From Streptomyces katrae (lineage in GTDB: Bacteria > Actinomycetota > Actinomycetes > Streptomycetales > Streptomycetaceae), in NCBI RefSeq assembly GCF_000717655.1, contig NZ_JNZY01000029.1, forward strand, positions 29,270-93,269: a stretch of DNA of 64,000 bases, in the 5' to 3' direction. Positions 36,034 to 44,679 of the stretch are shown here, piece by piece. The first letter of the stretch is position 1. The number at the start of each line of letters is the position of its first letter. The position numbers and the translations under genes were made by a program. Under the pieces are notes generated by a model, which searched no databases, was not told the DNA's origin, and saw only the letters and a list, made by a program, of their open reading frames with translations.

Positions 36034-36300
36034 TCAGAGTCGCTCGGAGCCCTCCGGCTGGACCCACTCGTCGAGCTTCACGACGTCCTTGAGGAAACCG
36101 CGGACCCCCAGGAACTGGGAGAGGTGTTCGCGGTGTTCCCCGCACGCCAGCCAGGTCTTGCGGCGCTCCGGGGTGTGCAGCTTCGGGTTGTTCCACGCCA
36201 GGACCCAGACGGCCGCGTCGCGGCAGCCCTTGGCCGAACAGGTGGGCGCGTCCACGGATTGCGCGGAGCCGGCGGATTCGGGGGAGTCAGGGGAGTTCAC
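36034..36300 (-). CDS. Small Cys/His protein of unknown function
   Basis: The 88-residue product begins with a Ser/Pro-rich stretch. A conserved core follows: CSAKGCRDAAVWVLAWNNPKLHTPERRKTWLACGEHREHLSQFL, whose Cys and His residues look like a zinc site. Similar short proteins are common in actinobacteria and are sometimes annotated as acetone-carboxylase-like, which I cannot support. The GTG at 36300 is the likely start. Confidence 0.75.
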   Translation of the reverse strand: MNSPDSPESAGSAQSVDAPTCSAKGCRDAAVWVLAWNNPKLHTPERRKTWLACGEHREHLSQFLGVRGFLKDVVKLDEWVQPEGSERL

Positions 36301-36333
36301 GCCTCAACCCTACAAACCCCTGTCACGGAAGGG

Positions 36334-36371
36334 CGACGCCGAGCAGCCACGGGGGGAGCTGCCCGGCGTCG
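36334..36371 (-). terminator. Hairpin downstream of the DUF3099 gene
   Basis: CGACGCCGAGCAGC and GCTGCCCGGCGTCG form a 14-base stem with one mismatch, 75 bases past the stop at 36447 on the minus strand. Confidence 0.5.
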
Positions 36372-36446
36372 GTCCGTCGCTCCGACGGGGGATGCGGAGC
36401 GCGTAGGCAGTATGTCACGCAGGACCCGGTGCGGTGCACCGGAACT

Positions 36447-36779
36447 TCATGATTGATCTGAGCTTTTATTGAGGTTTCCCGTGTTCAGTGCCGGACGCAC
36501 AGGTGACGGGATGAAGTGCGAGGGCAGCGAGGGGGTCGATTCGCGCCCCGCGTTGGCGATGACCACGGCCACGTACGGCAGCAGCGCGCCCGCGATGAGC
36601 GTCACGATCGCCACGTGACGTTCCACGTTCCACAGGATCACCGTCGCCAGGACCGACAGCGTCCTGATCGACATCGAGATGACGTACCGGCGCTGCCGTC
36701 CCCGTACGTCCTCGTCGAGGCCCATCCGGGCTCCGGTGATCCGGAAGACCTCGGCCCCGTTCCGCTTCTTCCGCTCCAC
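36447..36779 (-). CDS. DUF3099 family membrane protein
   Basis: The 110-residue protein reads VERKKRNGAEVFRITGARMGLDEDVRGRQRRYVISMSIRTLSVLATV..., with two hydrophobic helices (about residues 35-53 and 56-78) and a Pro/Ser-rich tail. The GARxGLDEDVRGRQRRYVISM segment matches DUF3099 as I recall it. The start is uncertain: a GTG at 36779 is chosen for its match to homologues, but other GTG codons upstream are open. Confidence 0.8.
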   Translation of the reverse strand: MERKKRNGAEVFRITGARMGLDEDVRGRQRRYVISMSIRTLSVLATVILWNVERHVAIVTLIAGALLPYVAVVIANAGRESTPSLPSHFIPSPVRPALNTGNLNKSSDQS

Positions 36780-36958
36780 GCTCCACCGCCCGATCCGCCG
36801 GCCGGACACTTCCCGGTCCGGATCCTCCCACCGTACGCCGCCGGTCCCGTGGCGAGGAGAGGGGGTGTCCCCCGAACGGGGCCGTCCGAAATGCGCAGTA
36901 CGCCGGACGGGTTGAAACTGGGCCCACATGCGCACAACGCGCCACGAGGAGGCTCGAC

Positions 36959-37237
36959 ATGTCATGGTTGTGGGCGATCATCGTCGGTTTCGTGCTGGGC
37001 CTCATCGCCCGGGCCGTCCTGCCGGGCAAGCAGCATCAGCCCCTCTGGCTGACCACCCTGTTCGGCATCGCCGGCGGCATCCTCGGCAACGCCGTCGCGG
37101 GGTGGATCGGCGTAGAGGAGACCAGGGGGATCGACTGGACCCGGCACCTGCTGCAACTTGCCGGAGCGGTGCTGATCGTGGCGCTCGGCGAGATGGTCTA
37201 CAAGTCGCTCAAGGGCGGCAGCAAGCAGATGACCTGA
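36959..37237 (+). CDS. GlsB/YeaQ/YmgE-family stress membrane protein
   Basis: The 92-residue protein (MSWLWAIIVGFVLGLIARAVLPG...) has three hydrophobic helices and the family core GLIARAVLPGKQHQPLWLTTLFGIAGGILGNAV. The family is associated with envelope or osmotic stress but has no defined biochemical role. A strong GAGGAGG site precedes the ATG. It converges on tyrS. Confidence 0.93.
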   Translation: MSWLWAIIVGFVLGLIARAVLPGKQHQPLWLTTLFGIAGGILGNAVAGWIGVEETRGIDWTRHLLQLAGAVLIVALGEMVYKSLKGGSKQMT

Positions 37238-37250
37238 GGGCGGCACGACG

Positions 37251-37288
37251 GAGGGGCCGGCCGGGCGTGGTGTCCGCACCGGCCCCTC
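37251..37288. terminator. Convergent-gene terminator
   Basis: GAGGGGCCGG (37251-37260) and CCGGCCCCTC (37279-37288) pair between the GlsB-family stop and the tyrS stop at 37319. Confidence 0.6.
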
Positions 37289-37318
37289 CGCCCGCGCTCA
37301 GGTGTCAGGCCCCGGGCG

Positions 37319-38584
37319 TCAGCCCGTGACCTCGACCGCCGCCAGGTTCTTCTTGCCGCGGCGCAGCACCAGCCAGCGCCCGTGCAGCAGGTCCTCCTTG
37401 GCGGGGACCGCGTCCTCGGCGGTGACCTTCGCGTTGTTCACGTAGGCACCGCCCTCCTTCACGGTCCGGCGGCCGGCCGACTTGCTCGCCACCAGCCCGG
37501 TCTCCGCGAACAGGTCGACCACCAGGCCGGGCTCGGCGACCTTCGCGTGCGGCAGCTCGGACAGGGCCGCGGCCAGCGTGGCCTCGTCCAGGTCCGCCAG
37601 CTCGCCCTGGCCGAACAGCGCCTTCGACGCGGCGATCACGGCCGCGCACTGGCCGGCGCCGTGCACCAGGGCGGTCAGCTCCTCCGCCAGTGCCTTCTGG
37701 GCGGCGCGCGCCTGCGGCCGCTCGGCGGTCTGCGCCTCGAGCTCCTCCAGCTCCTCGCGGGACTTGAAGGAGAGGATCCGCATGTAGGTGGAGATGTCCC
37801 GGTCGTCCACGTTCAGCCAGAACTGGTAGAACGCGTACGGAGTGGTCATCTCCGGGTCCAGCCAGACGGCCCCGCCCTCGGTCTTGCCGAACTTGGTGCC
37901 GTCCGCCTTGACCATCAGCGGGGTCGCCAGCGCGTGCACCTGCGCGTGCGGCTCCAGGCGGTGGATCAGGTCGAGACCGGCCGTCAGGTTGCCCCACTGG
38001 TCGGACCCGCCCTGCTGCAGGGTGCAGCCGTAGCGCCGGTAGAGCTCCAGGAAGTCCATGCCCTGGAGCAGCTGGTAGCTGAACTCGGTGTAGCTGATGC
38101 CCTGGTCGGACTCCAGCCGCCTGGCGACCGAGTCCTTCGTCAGCATCTTGTTGACGCGGAAGTGCTTGCCGATGTCCCTGAGGAACTCGATGGCGGACAT
38201 GCCCGCCGTCCAGTCCAGGTTGTTCACCATGACCGCCGCGTTCTCGCCCTCGAAGGACAGGTACGGCTCGATCTGGGCGCGCAGCCGGCCCACCCAGTTG
38301 GCGACGGTCTCCGGGTCGTTCAGGGTCCGCTCGGCGGTCGGCCGGGGGTCACCGATCTGCCCGGTGGCCCCGCCGACCAGCGCCAGCGGCCGGTGCCCGG
38401 CCTGCTGGAGCCGGCGTACGGTCAGCACCTGTACGAGGTGTCCCACGTGCAGCGAGGCAGCCGTCGGGTCGAAGCCGCAATAGAAGGTGACCGGACCGTC
38501 CGCGAACGCCTTGCGCAGCGCTTCTTCGTCGGTGGACAGGGCGAACAGCCCGCGCCACTTCAACTCGTCGACGATGTCCGTCAC
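37319..38584 (-). CDS. tyrS: Tyrosyl-tRNA synthetase
   Basis: The 421-residue class I enzyme has a GTG start (38584) and the signature HVGH at residues 46-49 in place of HIGH. The second motif KFGKT near 231 replaces KMSKS, and [13 protein letters not shown] lies in the tyrosine-binding region. A C-terminal S4-like RNA-binding domain ([18 protein letters not shown]) follows. It charges tRNA-Tyr. No T-box is visible in the short (57-base) space after pmbA. It sits downstream of the pmbA-tldD pair on the same strand. Confidence 0.97.
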   Translation of the reverse strand: MTDIVDELKWRGLFALSTDEEALRKAFADGPVTFYCGFDPTAASLHVGHLVQVLTVRRLQQAGHRPLALVGGATGQIGDPRPTAERTLNDPETVANWVGRLRAQIEPYLSFEGENAAVMVNNLDWTAGMSAIEFLRDIGKHFRVNKMLTKDSVARRLESDQGISYTEFSYQLLQGMDFLELYRRYGCTLQQGGSDQWGNLTAGLDLIHRLEPHAQVHALATPLMVKADGTKFGKTEGGAVWLDPEMTTPYAFYQFWLNVDDRDISTYMRILSFKSREELEELEAQTAERPQARAAQKALAEELTALVHGAGQCAAVIAASKALFGQGELADLDEATLAAALSELPHAKVAEPGLVVDLFAETGLVASKSAGRRTVKEGGAYVNNAKVTAEDAVPAKEDLLHGRWLVLRRGKKNLAAVEVTG

Positions 38585-38640
38585 GGTTTCTCGACTCCTT
38601 CGAATGGTTTGCGTCGCGCCAAGGATTCAGTCTAGGTGGA

Positions 38641-40029
38641 TCAGACGCCCTTGCTGACCGAGCTCATGTTGAAGTCCGGGATCCGCAGCGCGGGCATCGC
38701 GGCCCGGGTGAACCAGTCGCTCCACTCGCGCGGCAGGGTCTTCTCGGTCCGGCCCGCCTCCGAGGCCCGCGACAGCAGGTCCACCGGCGACTCGTTGAAC
38801 CGGAAGTTGTTCACCTCGCCGACGACCTGGCCGTTCTCCACCAGGTACACGCCGTCCCGGGTCAGGCCCGTCAGCAGCAGCGTCGCCGGGTCGACCTCGC
38901 GGATGTACCAGAGGCAGGTCAGCAGCAGGCCCCGCTCGGTGGCCGCCACCATCTCCTCCAGCGACTTGTCGCCGCCGCCGTCGAGGATCAGGTTCCCGAA
39001 GCCGGGCGAGACCGGCATCCCGGTCATGGCCGCGCTGTGCCGGGTCGTGGTCAGCCGGGCCAGCTGCCCGTCCCGGATCCACTCGGTCGCCGGGACCGGC
39101 AGGCCGTTGTCGAAGACCGAGGCGTCGTCGCCCGAGCTGTGCGCGATCACGAACGGCGCGGACTCCAGGCCCGGCGCGTTCGGGTCGCTGCGCAGCGTCA
39201 GCGGCAGCTCGGACAGCTTTTCGCCGAGCCGGGTGCCGCCGCCGGGCTTGGAGAAGACCGTCCGGCCCTCCACCGCGTCCCGGGCCGCCGCGGACCACAT
39301 CTGGTAGATCAGCAGGTCGGCCACGGCCGTCGGCGGCAGCAGGGTCTCGTACCGGCCGGCGGGCAGGTCGAAGCGCCGCTCCGCCCAGCCCAGGCGTACG
39401 GCCAGCTCCGCGTCGAGCACGGTCGGGTCCACGTCCTTGAAGTCCCGGGTGGAGCGGCCGGCCCAGGCCGAGCGCTGCCGGTCCGGGGACTTCGCGTTGA
39501 GCTCCAGGGTCCCGTTCGGCTGGTCGTGGCGCAGCCGCAGCCCGGTCGAGGTGCCGACGTACGTGGAGACCAGCTCGTGGTTGGCGAAGCCGTACAGCTC
39601 CCGGCCCCCCGCGCGGGCCCGGGCGAAGGCCTCGCCGAGGGCCGGGGCGAAGTCCGCGAAGACCGCCGAGCTCGTCTCGGCCGGGGCGTCGGTGAAGTCC
39701 GGCGAGGACGGGGTGCCGGTGACCAGCGGCTGGGCGTCCTCCGCCGGGCCTGCGCCCCGTGCGGCGGCCTCGGCGGCCCGGACCAGCGGCTCCAGGTCCG
39801 CGGTGGTCACGGCAGAGCGCGACACGACCCCCGAGGCCGTGCCCTCCTTGCCGTCCACCGTCGCGATGACCGTCAGGGTCCGGCCGCGGGTGACGCCGTT
39901 GGTGGTGAGCGCGTTGCCCGCCCAGCGCAGATTGGCCGTCGACTCCTCGTCGGCGATGACGACGCAGCCGTCGGCGGTGGACAGCTCCAGCGCGCGCTCG
40001 ACGATCTCGTGGGGACTCGTACGGCTCAT
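38641..40029 (-). CDS. pmbA: TldD/PmbA family protein, PmbA-type subunit
   Basis: TldD and PmbA (TldE) form a heterodimeric protease that trims leader peptides of some RiPPs and degrades unfolded peptides. The 462-residue protein has the family features: VVIADEESTANLRWAGNALTTNGV at the N terminus and the conserved Gly-rich C-terminal segment (GMPVSPGFGNLILDGGGDKSLEEMV). The metal-binding His motif belongs to the partner. It overlaps tldD by four bases (ATGA). Confidence 0.93.
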   Translation of the reverse strand: MSRTSPHEIVERALELSTADGCVVIADEESTANLRWAGNALTTNGVTRGRTLTVIATVDGKEGTASGVVSRSAVTTADLEPLVRAAEAAARGAGPAEDAQPLVTGTPSSPDFTDAPAETSSAVFADFAPALGEAFARARAGGRELYGFANHELVSTYVGTSTGLRLRHDQPNGTLELNAKSPDRQRSAWAGRSTRDFKDVDPTVLDAELAVRLGWAERRFDLPAGRYETLLPPTAVADLLIYQMWSAAARDAVEGRTVFSKPGGGTRLGEKLSELPLTLRSDPNAPGLESAPFVIAHSSGDDASVFDNGLPVPATEWIRDGQLARLTTTRHSAAMTGMPVSPGFGNLILDGGGDKSLEEMVAATERGLLLTCLWYIREVDPATLLLTGLTRDGVYLVENGQVVGEVNNFRFNESPVDLLSRASEAGRTEKTLPREWSDWFTRAAMPALRIPDFNMSSVSKGV

Positions 40030-41549
40030 CGGCCGGCCTCCTGCGTGGTGTTCAGGATGTTCACGTCGCGGAACAGCGCGGACGGGCAGCCGTGCGAGAC
40101 CGCCGCGACCTGGCCCGGCTGGGCCTTGCCGCAGTTGAAGGCACCGCCCAGCACATACGTCTGCGGCCCGCCGACCTTCTCCATCGACCCCCAGAAATCG
40201 GTGGTCGTGGCCTGGTAGGCGACGTCGCGCAGCTGCCCGGCCAGCCTGCCGTTCTCGATCCGGAAGAACCGCTGCCCGGTGAACTGGAAGTTGTAGCGCT
40301 GCATGTCGATCGACCAGGAGCGGTCGCCGACGACGTAGATGCCGCGCTCCACCCCGCCGATCAGGTCCTCGGTGGACAGCCCGCCCGGATCCGGCTTGAG
40401 CGAGACGTTCGCCATCCGCTGGACGGGCACGTGCCCGGGGGAGTCGGCGAAGGCGCAGCCGTTGGAGCGGCCCAGGTCGGTGAGCTTCGCGATCCGCCGG
40501 TCCAGCTGGTAGCCGACCAGGGTGCCGTCCTTGACCAGGTCCCAGCTCTGGGCCTGGACGCCCTCGTCGTCGAAGCCGACGGTGGCGAGCCCGTGCTCGG
40601 CGGTGCGGTCACCGGTCACGTTCATGATCGAGGAGCCGTACTTGAGCGTGCCGAGCTGGTCGAACGTGGCGAAGGAGGTCCCCGCGTACGCCGCCTCGTA
40701 GCCCAGCGCCCGGTCGAGCTCGGTGGCGTGGCCGATGGACTCGTGGATGGTGAGCCACAGGTTCGACGGGTCCACGACCAGGTCGTAGCGCCCGGCCTCG
40801 ACGCTCGGCGCCCGCATCTTCTCGGCGAGCAGTACGGGGATCTGCTCCAGCTCGGCGTCCCAGTCCCAGCCGGTGCCGGTCAGGTACTCCCAGCCGCGCC
40901 CGGCCGGCGGGGCGATGGTGCGCATCGAGTCGAACTCGCCGGTGGTGGCGTCCACGGCGACGGCGGTGAGCTGCGGGTGGATCCGCACGCGCTGCTGCGT
41001 GGTCATGGTGCCGGCGGTGTCGGCGTAGAACTTGTTCTCGTGCACGGCGAGCAGCGAGGCGTCGACGTGCGCCACGCCGTCGGCGGCCAGCAGCCGGGAG
41101 CTCCAGTCGGCGAGCAGGGCCGCCTTCTCGGCGTCCGGCACCTCGAAGGGGTTCACGTCGTACGCGGAGATCCACGTCTTGTCGGCGTGCACCGGCTCGT
41201 CGGCGAGCTCGACCCGCTCGTCGGAACCGGCGGCCTTGATGACCTGGGCGGACAGCTTCGCCATGGCCACGGCCTGCGAGGCCACCTTGGCGGCGCCGTC
41301 CATGGTCAGGTCCACACCGGAGGCGAACCCCCAGCTGCCGCCGTGCACCACGCGGACCGCGTACCCGAGGTCGGTGGTGTCGGAGCCGCCGGAGGGCTTG
41401 GCGTCCCGCAGCCGCCAGGAGGCGTTGCGGATCCGCTCGAGCCGGAAGTCGGCATGGTCGCAGCCCAGCGCGCGGGCCCGGGCGAGCGCCGCGTCGGCGA
41501 GCGCCCGGAGGGGCAGCGCGGTGAAGGCCGCGTCGATGGAATGGGGCAC
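40026..41549 (-). CDS. tldD: TldD family metalloprotease subunit
   Basis: The 507-residue protein carries the TldD metalloprotease motif HESIGHATELDRAL (HExxxH) near residue 265, the active half of the TldD/PmbA heterodimer. The start chosen is the GTG at 41549 (VPHSIDAAFTALPLR), with GGAGGAC eight bases upstream; the longer frame to 41588 lacks such a site. No RiPP precursor gene is evident nearby. Confidence 0.94.
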   Translation of the reverse strand: MPHSIDAAFTALPLRALADAALARARALGCDHADFRLERIRNASWRLRDAKPSGGSDTTDLGYAVRVVHGGSWGFASGVDLTMDGAAKVASQAVAMAKLSAQVIKAAGSDERVELADEPVHADKTWISAYDVNPFEVPDAEKAALLADWSSRLLAADGVAHVDASLLAVHENKFYADTAGTMTTQQRVRIHPQLTAVAVDATTGEFDSMRTIAPPAGRGWEYLTGTGWDWDAELEQIPVLLAEKMRAPSVEAGRYDLVVDPSNLWLTIHESIGHATELDRALGYEAAYAGTSFATFDQLGTLKYGSSIMNVTGDRTAEHGLATVGFDDEGVQAQSWDLVKDGTLVGYQLDRRIAKLTDLGRSNGCAFADSPGHVPVQRMANVSLKPDPGGLSTEDLIGGVERGIYVVGDRSWSIDMQRYNFQFTGQRFFRIENGRLAGQLRDVAYQATTTDFWGSMEKVGGPQTYVLGGAFNCGKAQPGQVAAVSHGCPSALFRDVNILNTTQEAGR

Positions 41550-41734
41550 GGAAGTCCTCCCGGAGTCGGGGCCGGTCGCCTCGATCATGTCGCGCTCGGG
41601 GCGCTTGTGCCTACATCTTTCTGTAGGGACTCGACAGACCCCGTACCGAGGCCCTGTGGGAGATCGATTCTGCGCACGGGCGGCCGGGCCTATAGGTTTT
41701 TGGTAATCAGACCGCTAGTCGAAAGGGTGATCCG

Positions 41735-42454
41735 TTGAGCCGCTCGGTTCTCGTCACCGGAGGAAACCGGGGCATCGGCCTCGCCATCGCCCGAGCCTTC
41801 GCGCAGGCCGGCGACAAGGTCGCGATCACGTACCGGTCGGGTGAGCCGCCACAGGAGCTCACCGCGCTCGGCGTACTGGCGGTCCGCTGCGACATCACCG
41901 ACTCCGAGCAGGTGGAGCAGGCCTACAAGGAGATCGAGGACGCGCACGGCGCGGTCGAGGTGCTGGTGGCCAACGCCGGCATCACCAAGGACACGCTGCT
42001 GATGCGCATGTCCGAGGAGGACTTCGCCTCCGTCGTCGACACCAACCTCACCGGCACCTTCCGTGTGGTCAAGCGCGCGAACCGTGGCATGCTCCGTGCC
42101 AAGAAGGGCCGCGTCGTCCTGATCTCCTCGGTCGTCGGGCTGCTGGGCTCGGCGGGCCAGGCCAACTACGCAGCCTCCAAGGCCGCGCTGGTCGGCTTCG
42201 CCCGCTCGCTCGCCCGTGAGCTCGGTTCCCGCAACATCACCTTCAACGTCGTGGCCCCCGGTTTCGTGGACACCGACATGACGAAGGTGCTCACCGACGA
42301 GCAGCGTGCGGGCATCGTGGGCCAGGTGCCCCTGGGCCGCTACGCGCAGCCCGAGGAGATCGCGGCAGCCGTGAGCTTCCTGGCGTCCGACGACGCCGCG
42401 TACATCACAGGAGCCGTCATTCCCGTTGACGGCGGATTGGGCATGGGTCACTGA
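41735..42454 (+). CDS. fabG: 3-oxoacyl-ACP reductase (FabG)
   Basis: The 239-residue SDR starts with TTG (41735, behind AAAGGG) as LSRSVLVTGGNRGIGLAIARAF. It has ISSVVGLLGSAGQANYAASKAALVGF (Ser, Tyr and Lys catalytic residues) and ends YITGAVIPVDGGLGMGH. It reduces 3-oxoacyl-ACP in the FAS-II cycle. It is followed after five bases by fabI, forming a two-gene fatty-acid unit. Confidence 0.95.
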   Translation: MSRSVLVTGGNRGIGLAIARAFAQAGDKVAITYRSGEPPQELTALGVLAVRCDITDSEQVEQAYKEIEDAHGAVEVLVANAGITKDTLLMRMSEEDFASVVDTNLTGTFRVVKRANRGMLRAKKGRVVLISSVVGLLGSAGQANYAASKAALVGFARSLARELGSRNITFNVVAPGFVDTDMTKVLTDEQRAGIVGQVPLGRYAQPEEIAAAVSFLASDDAAYITGAVIPVDGGLGMGH

Positions 42455-42459
42455 TCACC

Positions 42460-43230
42460 ATGAGCGGAATTCTCGACGGCAAGCGCATCCTCATCACCGG
42501 GGTGCTGATGGAGTCGTCCATCGCCTTCCACGCCGCCAGGCTGGCCCAGGAGCAGGGCGCCGAGGTCATCCTCACCGCGTGGCCGCGCCCGACGCTGACC
42601 GAGCGCATCGCCAAGAAGCTGCCCAAGCCGGTCAAGGTGATCGAGCTCGACGTCACCAACGACGAGCACCTGGCCCGCCTGGAGGGCCTCGTCCGCGACG
42701 AGCTCGGCGGCCTCGACGGTGTCCTGCACTCCATCGGCTTCGCGCCGCAGGACGCCCTCGGCGGCAACTTCCTGAACACCCCGTTCGAGTCGGTCGCGAC
42801 CGCCATGCACGTCTCGGCGTTCTCGCTGAAGTCGCTGACGATGGCCTGCAAGCCGCTGTTCCCGGCGGAGGGCGCGGCCGTCGTCGGCCTCACCTTCGAC
42901 GCGCAGTTCGCCTGGCCGCAGTACGACTGGATGGGCCCGGCCAAGGCCGCGCTGGAGGCCACCAGCCGCTACCTCGCCCGTGACCTGGGCAAGGAGAACA
43001 TCCGCTGCAACCTGGTCTCGGCCGGTCCGCTCGGCTCGATGGCCGCGAAGTCCATCCCGGGCTTCTCGGACCTGGCGGACGTCTGGAACTCCCGCTCGAT
43101 GCTGGAGTGGGACATGAGCGACCCGGAGCCGACCGGCAAGGCCATCGTCGCCCTGCTGTCGGACTGGTTCCCGAAGACCACCGGCGAGATCGTCCACGTG
43201 GACGGCGGCCTGCACGCGATGGGTGCCTGA
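42460..43230 (+). CDS. fabI: Enoyl-ACP reductase FabI/InhA type
   Basis: This NADH-dependent enzyme finishes each FAS-II cycle. The 256-residue protein begins MSGILDGKRILITGVLMESSIA, the InhA/FabI-type N terminus, and has the conserved WPQYDWMGPAKAALEATSRYLARDLG (Tyr and Lys). It ends FPKTTGEIVHVDGGLHAMGA. Like InhA, it may be a target of triclosan or isoniazid-type inhibitors. A strong terminator follows. Confidence 0.96.
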   Translation: MSGILDGKRILITGVLMESSIAFHAARLAQEQGAEVILTAWPRPTLTERIAKKLPKPVKVIELDVTNDEHLARLEGLVRDELGGLDGVLHSIGFAPQDALGGNFLNTPFESVATAMHVSAFSLKSLTMACKPLFPAEGAAVVGLTFDAQFAWPQYDWMGPAKAALEATSRYLARDLGKENIRCNLVSAGPLGSMAAKSIPGFSDLADVWNSRSMLEWDMSDPEPTGKAIVALLSDWFPKTTGEIVHVDGGLHAMGA

Positions 43231-43248
43231 GCGAGGCACTCGTACGTC

Positions 43249-43300
43249 CGTACGGCGGCGGCCGCGTCTCCCTTCCGGGAGGCGCGGCCGCCGCCGTACG
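43249..43300 (+). terminator. Strong intrinsic terminator after fabI
   Basis: A 24-base near-perfect stem: left arm 43249-43272 begins CGTACGGCGGCGGCC, right arm 43277-43300 ends GCCGCCGTACG, with a TTCC loop. A T-run is not apparent; stability of the stem supports termination. Confidence 0.75.
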
Positions 43301-43443
43301 TGCCGGTGGGGGCTGGATTCCGGCCGGGGTTCGATCAGATTTCCGCCCTCCGACCGGATCTTCCCGAGTCGAAAACCGGGACAGATGCCTGCAAACTGAC
43401 CGGGCCGGGATCTTCCCGGCTCCGGCGGGGAGGAGGTGCGGCC

Positions 43444-43875
43444 GTGCGTGGGAGGCGGAGCCGAGCGGTATCGCTGCTGTTCACCTCGGTGGTCCTGACG
43501 GGCCTCGTGGTCCCGGGAGCCTTCGCGCAGCCCGAGGGGGGAGACCCGGCCCCCGGGCCCGAGGCGGCGGCCCCCGCCGTCGTGGACCTCGACGAGATTC
43601 CCGCAGAGCCGCCCGCACGGCCTCAGCCCCCCGCCGCCCGTGAGCTGTACGGCGCCGACTGCGACACGCTGATCGACGGCTCGCAGGTGACGGCGACCTG
43701 CCACAACGGCTATCCGGAGACCGACCTGGTCCGGCTGCACGTGGAATGCGACCGGTGGTGGGACCTGGACTCGGACAGCGCCGCCGTGGCCGTCGGGCCG
43801 GCCGGCCGCATCGAGCTCGCCAGCCGCTGCTGGAAGGAAGTCCGCTCGGCCTGGGTCACGCACCAGCGGCCGTGA
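43444..43875 (+). CDS. Small secreted protein with four cysteines
   Basis: The 143-residue product has an N-terminal signal-like segment (VRGRRSRAVSLLFTSVVLTGLVVPGAFAQ, likely cleaved after AFA), an acidic Pro-rich stretch, and a C-terminal domain with four Cys: ADCDTLIDG, ATCHNGY, VECDRWW and SRCWKE. Two disulfides are likely. Start is GTG at 43444 with GAGGAGG nearby. No known domain is recognised; it probably acts outside the cell. Confidence 0.82.
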   Translation: MRGRRSRAVSLLFTSVVLTGLVVPGAFAQPEGGDPAPGPEAAAPAVVDLDEIPAEPPARPQPPAARELYGADCDTLIDGSQVTATCHNGYPETDLVRLHVECDRWWDLDSDSAAVAVGPAGRIELASRCWKEVRSAWVTHQRP

Positions 43876-43935
43876 CCCTGCGGGCCGGTTCGCGAAGCCA
43901 TCGGCCCGCCCGCGAACCCGGCCGCCCCGGCCGTG

Positions 43936-44607
43936 CTACTTCCGGCCGAGGCACGCGAACGGGTAGCCCGCCGCCTCCGACGCCGCCGTGTCCCCGTCCC
44001 CGCGCCGGATCGCCTCGATCAGCCGCGCGTGGTCCAGGTGCGACGCCGGATCCAGCTCCGTGCCGACGTCCGTGCGCAGCCAGTCCGCCACCAGGTCGCC
44101 GAGGTCCGCGTACAGCTCGATGAGCACCTCGTTGTGCGAGGCCGCCACCACCGCCATGTGCAGCGCCACGTCCGCCGCGACGAACCGCTCCGCGTCCCCG
44201 CTCGCCCAGGCCTCCTCGCGCCGCGCCAGCAGCGCCTCCAGCTGTACGAGGTCCCGCTCGGTCCGCCGCTCCGCCGCCAGCCGGGCCGCGGAGGACTCCA
44301 GCGTCGAGCGCAGCTCCGCGATGTGCCGCGGGTCGGCGCCCGCGAAGCGGCGGTGCATCACCCCGGCGAGCTCGCTGGTGGCGATGACGTACGTACCCGA
44401 GCCCTGCCGGATGTCCAGCAGCCCGTTGTGCGCCAAGGCCCGGACGGCCTCCCGGACGGTGTTCCGGGCGACGCCCAGCAGCTCCACCAGCTCAGGCTCG
44501 GTGGGGATGCGGGAGCCGACGGGCCATTCGCCGGACGTGATCTGGTTCCTGAGCTGGGCGATCACCTGGTCGACCAGCGCGGATCGCCGGGGCGAGGTCA
44601 GCGGCAT
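43936..44607 (-). CDS. GntR-family (FadR-type) transcriptional regulator
   Basis: The 223-residue protein begins MPLTSPRRSALVDQVIAQLRNQI. It has a winged helix-turn-helix (PVGSRIPTEPELVELLGVARNTVREAVRALAHNGLLDIRQGSGTYV) and an FCD-like all-helical C-terminal domain with a possible metal/ligand pocket. It faces the MFS gene across a compact promoter with a palindrome overlapping -35/-10 spacing, so it is the likely regulator of that gene. Effector unknown. Confidence 0.94.
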   Translation of the reverse strand: MPLTSPRRSALVDQVIAQLRNQITSGEWPVGSRIPTEPELVELLGVARNTVREAVRALAHNGLLDIRQGSGTYVIATSELAGVMHRRFAGADPRHIAELRSTLESSAARLAAERRTERDLVQLEALLARREEAWASGDAERFVAADVALHMAVVAASHNEVLIELYADLGDLVADWLRTDVGTELDPASHLDHARLIEAIRRGDGDTAASEAAGYPFACLGRK

Positions 44608-44642
44608 ACGGGCGGGGTCCTCTCGGAGGTCCGGACTGGGGG

Positions 44643-44673
44643 GTGACAACCAATCATCCCATGATTCTATGAT
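44643..44673 (+). promoter_or_regulatory. Leaderless promoter with embedded operator
   Basis: A GTGACA -35 (44643-44648) and a TATGAT -10 (44668-44673) lie 19 bases apart. A perfect inverted repeat AATCAT-CCC-ATGATT (44652-44666) sits between them. The ATG at 44680 is seven bases after the -10, so the mRNA probably starts at or near its start codon. Confidence 0.65.
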
Positions 44674-44679
44674 GGTGTA

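Noticed and set aside
38585..38640. T-box leader ahead of tyrS
   Set aside because: The space is only 56 bases with no T-box (TGG) motif or specifier loop; tyrS follows pmbA directly.
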